DNA from: Triglochin maritima
Lineage: Eukaryota; Streptophyta; Magnoliopsida; Alismatales; Juncaginaceae
Assembly: GCA_963682175.1 (NCBI GenBank)
Contig: OY821791.1
Span: 27,154,326 to 27,218,325, forward strand
Length of the DNA stretch: 64,000 nt
Direction of reading: 5' to 3'
Positions 58,001 through 64,000 of this stretch are shown here, piece by piece. Numbering within the stretch: the stretch's first letter is position 1; every line of letters begins with the position of its first letter. A program made the position numbers and the translations under genes. A model generated the notes under the pieces. It was not told the origin of the DNA, made no database searches, and saw only the letters and a program-made list of their open reading frames with translations.

Positions 58001-58145
58001 CAAGATCTGAGAATGGATCGAACAAGGCCATGTTATTCTCTAGAAAATTGATACGAGCGAGAATCCAGCAGATATGATGACCAAGGTAGTCAATCGGGAG
58101 AAGTTTGAGTTGTGCTCGAAGTTTCTCATTGTCTTTAGATACTAA
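55008..58145 (+). pseudogene. E1 protease, integrase, reverse transcriptase, RNase H (degenerate)
   Basis: It starts with the end of gag (DC.AFKEAQ) and VVEERDEVDVL, then a protease in which the WILDxGA motif reads WILDIKASFHMC, so the catalytic region is altered. LWHVRLGHMSEKG is the integrase finger; YTRTDNGGEYTS and KENEVAERMNKT (about 55900-56030) hold the catalytic Asp and Glu. Reverse transcriptase is recognisable from GCKWIFRKKEGS to SLYGLKQS. The active site near 57225 has lost about ten bases, removing the second Asp of YVDD. RNase H follows with GYVDSDYA, STTEAEYM and LHCDSQS, and ENPADMMTK near the end. Many stops interrupt it. Confidence 0.88.
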
Positions 58146-58226
58146 GAAGTAGGAGCGCTTCGGGGGGTAGCACCGACGGCGCTTCATGGAAGCACGAAGG
58201 AAGAGGGGTTAGAAGATGGCTCATGT

Positions 58227-58396
58227 TGTAGGATTTCGTGTTCCTATGTATGTGTATATTTTAAAATTTTCATACAAGCATATATGATCGATTTCATGTT
58301 TTCAATGATTTTATGTACATTATTTCGTGTTTATTCTAATATCATGCAATCCTACATATATTAAAATAAATCACAAAGAGAGGATCATACCCAAAG
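58227..58396 (-). repeat. G5: start of a family G LTR, cut by A3
   Basis: TGTAGGATTTCGTG and the following 170 bp match the left end of G4 (27581-27760) closely, up to GGATCATACCCAAAGG. A3 begins at 58402, after GTTAT (58397-58401), which is probably its target duplication. The rest of G5 would lie right of the window. Confidence 0.75.
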
Positions 58397-58401
58397 GTTA
58401 T

Positions 58402-59948
58402 TGATTGATATGTTTTAATTAAACCGTAAGTACACGACCGCGTTGAAGCAGTATCAAATACGGGTCGATCCATAGGGAGGTGTGTCGACTTTAGTTTGTG
58501 CAAAGGCGAGTGGGAAAGAAAGGAGAGAAATGAGTTATGATCTACACTACAATGCAAAAGTAAATGGAAAATAAGCAATAAAACTAAACCCCAAATGGGG
58601 TAGAGAAAAGAGTGTGAATACAAATATATGTGTATGTGTGTGTGTTCAATTAAGCTCATCACAATATGTAGTGCATTAAAATCATAAAACTACATCCAAC
58701 TTTGCCTCCACATGAATTAAGATAACACAATATCATGAAAACATACAAGACAATAATTGGAATGAAGCTAAATGAACTCATGTATAAAGACTAGACCATA
58801 CTATGCCTCCACATGAAATAAGATAGCATATTATCATTAAAACGTACAAGGCATTAACCAAGGTAAAGGCAACAAGAGTACATGCAACTACAAATCATGT
58901 TTCCTTCATCACTTCCATCCATATCCTCACCTTATCATTCCCCATAAAATAGGTCCACTAATCTAAGCATAAGCTAAGCTTCATTCAAGAGCATTAGCAT
59001 ATCAAAGACAAGAGTGAAATCCCATTAGATGGTTATGGAAATCATATAAGCCTCAAGGGATTAAGATAACACACCTAATCCACCACATGATCATATCACA
59101 CATCTCTCCACCCCCAAAATGGGGATGAAACTACTTACTTATCATTACACTACAACCTACATTAAAATGAAACATTCTACTGAAATGAAACTAAACTAAG
59201 AAAGCAACAAAATATTAAAGAAACTAAAAGGACATAAAACAAAAGAAGCATGCACGCATATGAAAGGAAATTAAACTAAGAAAGAAACAACATAACTAAA
59301 GAAAAACATCTATTATTACTCACTCAATTACAAGTAACCTCTCTCCACCAGGGGTTTTTGCTTCAAGGATTTTACTCCTAGTGGAGAGGATGGCCATCAA
59401 GAGAGAGATGGGGTACACGAGAGGAGGGAGAGTTCTATTTATAGCCATAGAAAAAGGTAATCCGGGACAATCTCCCGGTATGAGACTAAACAAATACCAA
59501 AAATAGACTAAACACACTCTAATACACGCCCCACATAAATCTTAGCGGATCCGGACCAAAAGAGACCGCCAATTAGAGGTCTACAGTGTTCGGATCGCTC
59601 TGGATTTTCTTCTGGGCTTTTCTGGATGTATTTGTTGGTCTTTGATGCATCTACTTCGCTTGTTAGAGCTCCGACCTGAATAGAATTGCCAAAATACTCC
59701 CATGATGGTGTGGAGTATTCTTGTTTGCTCATTGATCCTTCTATCTTGCATTCAGGTCCTTCAATCTTGCATCTTAGTCCTCGAGTCTCTCAACTCGGTC
59801 CTTTTTCCTTCTTTTAAGTCCTTTCATGCCTCTTCTCTTCAAACCTATTTATTTATGAAATTCAAACATAAAGGTCGTTACGTAGCATTGTTTAGGTTAA
59901 AGATAATGGATATAAGATACAAATGTAAGCATGAAATGATGTCAATCA
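58402..59948 (-). repeat. A3 3' LTR (1547 bp)
   Basis: In coding sense it starts TGATTGACATC (59948) and ends near AATCA (58402). The palindrome position (59562-59582) is decayed. The U5 hairpin at 58437-58452 has a stem of ACCGC with GCAGT, which still pairs in the minus-strand RNA through a U-G wobble. Confidence 0.88.
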
Positions 59949-61518
59949 AATACCCCCACACCTAACTTTTTCTAGTCTCGAGCAAAACAAAGAAAGAGAA
60001 GCATACGAAAGACAAGAAATCCTAACTCAATTTCGTAGGAATCACGGTTGCACTTAGCATGTACAACAAGCTGTTAAACCTCCTTGTCGCCAAGGAGGAG
60101 GAGTGTTGTCTCCTGAGGGTTTTCAGCGGATATACCCAGAAAATCCGAACATAGATGCATTATTCAATCTAGACACTCGACTCGATGGACTAATTTTTAT
60201 CGATCATTGGACGCGGTAATCCTACGGGCCGACTCTATATAGGTATTCAGTCCACACACCTAGCCTAATGAACCATTCGTGCAAGTTAAATAAGGGCTTA
60301 AGTGAAAGACATGGACAACCTCAACGTCCTCAAGCGATACAAAGTGTAAAGTCCATTAAGGTTCTTATTTGCATTACAATTTTTTTTCTTTTTGTTTCTT
60401 TTCTTACTTTTTTTATTTCTTTCTTTCCTTTTTATTAGTTGGAGTTTCATTCTCCCAGGGTCAGGTTTCATGCGTCATTGCCCATGAGTACTTACACTAT
60501 CACGTACACCTTTCCCCAAATCTCCACACAGGGCAATCCCTACCACCCGTGTAACGGGATTTCGGTCGGCGCATCCCAAGTCAGATGACTCGAAAGCACT
60601 AGGCACAAAGTCCCTTCAGACCTACTTTCCCGAGTGATAGGAGCCGTGCAAGAAGAGAGAACACCTACTCACTTATTTCTTATCTACACATGAACCAAAA
60701 CCCCTACACTTAATGTCTCACAACAAGATTTAAAGAGTCATTGATTGCAACAAACTTCCTTAAATTAATAGACACGAATTATTGACTTACTAGGTTCAGG
60801 GTGGATTTCTTTAAGTGTTTGAGTACTGAAACCCTATGATTACTCACCCCCGAGGGAAATCCAGGGTGCATCCTAACGATTAGATAAGTCCTAAAGCCAC
60901 TGTACTAGATATCCTAATGTATCAAGTTCAAGACAATTTTGGGAGCTTTATTTTTACTTTGCCTCTCAACGGTTTTGCACATGCTAAACACACACAAAAC
61001 CCACAAAACATTTTCTTTCGCAAAAACATGAAGATTTTGAAAGAAATGTGATAATTTTAAAGTACTGGGCAAGCAAAAGACGACAAGTCACCCAAGGATC
61101 ATGACAAGTAGATATATTGATATTAAATGCAGCACACTTACATGACCGTATTAATACACACAAAAGAAAACAAAATCAAAGGAAAAAGACTCGACTATGT
61201 ACACACGTAAAACATCCCCCCACACCTTGAATGTGAGCAAGATACTACATGGATTTTTGCATGAAAAATGAAAGATCTCACCAAGATGAACCGCAACAGG
61301 AAGTTCATGGTTATAGTGATGGACACAAACCCAAATTCCCTCAAAACCTATGAGATGCTAAAGAAGGGATATAAATACGTGAAAGAAATGAGGCCCAAAT
61401 ACTCAAGGGTTGGAGCCCACAACAATCCATGCTCACTGAAGGAGTCTTTTTCTTCTTTTCTTTTCTTTTCTTTTTTCTTTTTTAACTATGTACAACAATG
61501 GGCTCTCATCTTCATATG
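59949..61518 (-). other. A3 polypurine tract and 3' non-coding region
   Basis: The tract is at 59949-59966 (minus strand GTTAGGTGTGGGGGTATT). The GCGA-loop hairpin seen in A1 is present at 60079-60098. T/C-rich runs at about 60370-60435 and 61447-61483 are longer than in A1. Confidence 0.7.
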
Positions 61519-63945
61519 TCAAGGGACATCAAATGGGAACCCACCATCTCTCGAGCCAGAAATGCACATGCATGGGCTCGCAACATACAAAACAAAATTG
61601 CTTGACCACCCGACACCCTTATAAGCATTGTGGTCATTTGATGCATCTTGAGAGTGAGCAAGACAGGTGGCATGAATGAGAGGTGAACCTTTGTCAGGTT
61701 GTTTGAAATGAAGGGTATCAGGTGGTTGATTCTTAACCCACATGGGGTCCTCCGCAGATACAAAATGAAGAGCATGTGACCCAGAGGCCATAAAAATGGT
61801 ATCTTGTGGCTTAACAGCCACATGATCAAAAGGATGTGGCTCAATGGCCAGGAGATCAAAAGGATGTGGCTCAAAGGCCACGGGATCAGAAGATAAGGCA
61901 CCTTCTTGTGCCAGCCCAGGTGAAACATCTTCACCACCTTCAGGGTCTACATCGAATAATTCTCTGAAATACTTAAAGGTGCCCTCAACTTCAATCTCAT
62001 CCAAGCCCTGGATAAGGTTGACCCCAACAGGGTCATTGAAGGCACCTGGCTTCTTGTCGATGGTGAAGATGTTGAAATCAGCGCATTGACTACCATAAGT
62101 CAAGCGCATCAGACCATTGCGACAATTGATCAAGGCATTGGAAGTCGCTAGAAATGGTCGCCCCAGAATGACATGAATTTGTCCAGGTGGGTTTGGCACA
62201 GGTTCAGTATCCAAAACAAAGAAGTCGACTGGATAAATGAACTCTCCCACTTTGATCAGCACATCTTCCACCACGCCCCTCGGTTTCTTCATAGACCTAT
62301 CAGCCAATTGAAAAGTGGTTTTTGTTTGTTTGAAGTCTCCAAGACCGAGGTGGATGTAGACAGAATATGGCAGAAGATTAACAGATGCACCAAGGTCCAA
62401 TAAGGCTTGATGTATGGACACATTACCAATCACACAAGAGATAGTAGGGCAACCAGGGTCCTTGTATTTGACTTACATGGGTTGTGCCAACAAAGAACTC
62501 ACGTTAGCTGCAAGAAAAGCTTTCTTTGGAACATGAGTTTTTCTCTTCTTGGTGCATAAGTCCTTGAGAACCTTGGCATAAGGTGGCATTTGCTGAACCA
62601 CTTCCAACAGAGGGATGTTCACCTTAACTTGCCGAAACATCTCAAGCTTCTTGTCATGCTGAAACGAGGTTTTCTTTTTAAGGCGCTCAGGGAATGGTGC
62701 CTTCGGGGCATAAGTGTGTTGCGAACGAACCTTAGAATTCTGGTCCAAAGAAGCATGAGTGGGGACCTCAGAATCTGATTCCTTCGACACAAGAGGAGAC
62801 AAGGGGACCTCAGGGTCCGGCCCCATTGTCGAAGGAAATGTAGAAGGAACCTCAGGATCAGGATCCTTCCTGGAAGTATTTGTGGAGGGAACCTCAGGAT
62901 CCGGCTCCCTAAGAGATGCAGGTATCACCGCAGGCCTGGTGACACCAAGAGATGGTGACGACAAGGAAGACACCCCAATATGGTTATCCACCTCCTTACC
63001 AGACCTCAAAGTATGAATCACATTAATATGATGGGTCAGTTCAGAGGTAGCATGAGGCACTGGTGGCCTTCCTTGAGAATGGGTACCCCGAGGATTCACC
63101 TCGGGTTCACTCAGTAACTGGCCCTTCTAACGTTTATGGAGTTGATGAGCCAACTGGCTAACTTGCATCTCCAATGCTTTAACCGAATTGTTGCTGGCCG
63201 TAAACATGGATTGTGTGCTCTGAATGAACGCTTGAAGAGTTTGTTCAAGAGTGGGGTCCTTCGAGTCAACCCGTTGGGGTACTGGAGTTTGGTTAGAATA
63301 ACCCGACGATGTGGTATGAGGAGGTTGGTAATTATGGTTCTGAGATCTTTGATGTGGAGGTTGGTAGGTCGCCGATGGGCGTGGAGGTTGATAAGGCGGA
63401 GGTTGAGGTTGAGCGTGCGGTCTCTGACCGTTACCCCCACTAGGCCCCCAAGAGAAGTTAGGATGGTTACGCCATCCCGGGTTGTAGGAGTGACTGTACG
63501 GGTCGTTACAGGGCCTCTGTTGATACATCGCATTTGCATGCTCAGTATCCCTTGGAGCGTAAGTGCATTCCAAGTCATCATGGCCTGTAAGTCCACACCT
63601 ACCACATCTGGGAGTAGCGACCTGAGCTACAGGAGCTCGGTCCAACTCTAAACTCTAAATCCTATGCATGAGAGCAACCATTTTCACCTCAGATGCGATA
63701 GTTGACTCAACTTGATATGATCCAGTTTGACCAGAAGACCTGGCGGCTGGTGGCTCTCTCATGGTGTCCCACTCAAAGGTACGTTCAGCCATTAATTCAA
63801 AAGTGTCCCATGCCTCATCGATGGGTTTCATTTGGAAATCACCTTGACACATTGACTCCAAAAATGTGCGGGTGTTGTAGTTGAGGCCCTCATAAACAAT
63901 TTGGCATAACTGCCACAACTCAATTCCATGATGAGGGCACTGCAA
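61519..63945 (-). pseudogene. A3 gag-protease frame with three in-frame stops
   Basis: All four open pieces (63945-63655, 63645-63127, 63099-62473, 62433-61519) are in one reading frame, separated only by stop codons at 63655, about 63127 and 62473. They encode the end of the capsid region (CPHHGIELWQLCQIVYEGL), a zinc knuckle CGRCGLTGHDDLEC (63564-63605), GWRNHPNFSW, and a Pro-rich part with four DPEVP-type repeats. QVKVNIPLLEVVQQ is followed by the protease (ALLDLGASVNLLPYSVY, QLADRSMKKPRGVVEDVLI, VILGRPFLATSNALIN) and the C-terminal domain ending PFDVP. The protease keeps its catalytic Asp and is in frame, unlike A1. The N-terminus is off-window. Confidence 0.88.
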
Positions 63946-64000
63946 GAGAAGGTCCTTGAACCTCTGAAAGAAAGCATAAAACGATTCGGTCTCAGTCTGA

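Larger units (their letters stand above)
23104..58226 (+). mobile_element. E1: Tork-like Copia, outermost host of the nested cluster
   Basis: The 5' LTR (23104-26329), primer site (26332-26343), gag (27007-27575) and pol (55008-58145) all read on the plus strand and fit one Tork-like element whose parts have been pushed apart. Insertions are G3 in the LTR, a LINE at the gag start, G4 in gag, and F2 with all its passengers after gag. The middle of gag and the 5' end of F2 are missing around 55000, so a deletion followed the nesting. TGT at 58224-58226 may be the first bases of the 3' LTR, cut by a G-type insertion at 58227. The continuity of the two halves is inferred from order, strand and lineage. 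Confidence 0.65.
58402..64000 (-). mobile_element. A3: family A element, partial, running off the right edge
   Basis: From left to right on the plus strand: 3' LTR (58402-59948), polypurine tract, 3' non-coding region and gag-protease frame read on the minus strand. The leader and 5' LTR are outside the window. As in A1 and A2, the C-terminal domain is followed by non-coding sequence and not by reverse transcriptase. Confidence 0.88.

Noticed and set aside
58227..58396. 3' LTR of the E1 Copia starting at 58227
   Set aside because: The sequence matches family G LTRs and not the E1 5' LTR (TGTTGAAAATTGG); only TGT at 58224-58226 may belong to E1.
61519..61937. Overlapping ORF near 61512-61937 as a separate gene
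   Set aside because: It is a frame shadow of the A3 C-terminal domain, whose frame is supported by A1 and A2.

Overview
The window is repeat-dominated nuclear DNA from a flowering plant, probably a eudicot. It is AT-rich, full of decayed LTR retrotransposons, and I found no intact host gene, rRNA or tRNA. Plant-type primer binding sites are visible: initiator-Met tRNA for the Copia elements and tRNA-Asp for the Gypsy-like elements. Target-site duplications (TSDs) fix many boundaries exactly. I cannot name the species.

Layout. Positions 1-5467 hold A2, a minus-strand Gypsy-like element (family A) with an LTR, a leader and a gag-derived ORF. It sits inside a plus-strand Copia of Ale type (5468-9674), whose reverse transcriptase is also split by a solo LTR (H1, 6565-8178). 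Positions 9675-11180 hold a minus-strand Ale fragment split by a 1015-bp non-autonomous CACTA transposon. Positions 11181-12830 are two entangled family H LTRs. Positions 12838-13912 are a long inverted repeat, and 13913-16796 is mostly unrecognised sequence with one promoter-like stretch. A SIRE-type solo LTR (F1) lies at 16797-18267. An unusual array of hairpin-forming repeats lies at 19228-20740. Two Mutator-like terminal-inverted-repeat elements follow at 21678-21884 and 21930-23084.

From 23104 to at least 58226 there appears to be one large nest. The outer element is E1, a plus-strand Tork-like Copia. Inside E1 are a solo LTR (G3), a 5'-truncated LINE, another LTR (G4) and F2, a SIRE-like element. 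Inside F2 are A1 (31769-50050, family A) and B (50486-53572, a shrunken Gypsy-like element). Inside the 5' LTR of A1 is a nearly complete Copia, G (31947-41684). The right edge carries a G-type LTR fragment that A3, another family A element, has interrupted; A3 runs off the window.

Functionally everything looks non-autonomous or dead. G is best preserved, with one stop and one frameshift between gag and integrase. Family A carries gag, sometimes a protease, and a long 3' non-coding region, but no reverse transcriptase or integrase, so it would need enzymes in trans. The most striking signals are non-coding. Arrays of the palindrome CGGTCGACCG occur in three different Copia LTR families. Family-specific palindromes are shared between LTR and leader in Gypsy-like elements. 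A U5 hairpin is conserved with compensatory changes, and a hairpin array at 19.2-20.7 kb also shows compensatory changes. All comparisons were made by eye; no identity values were computed.
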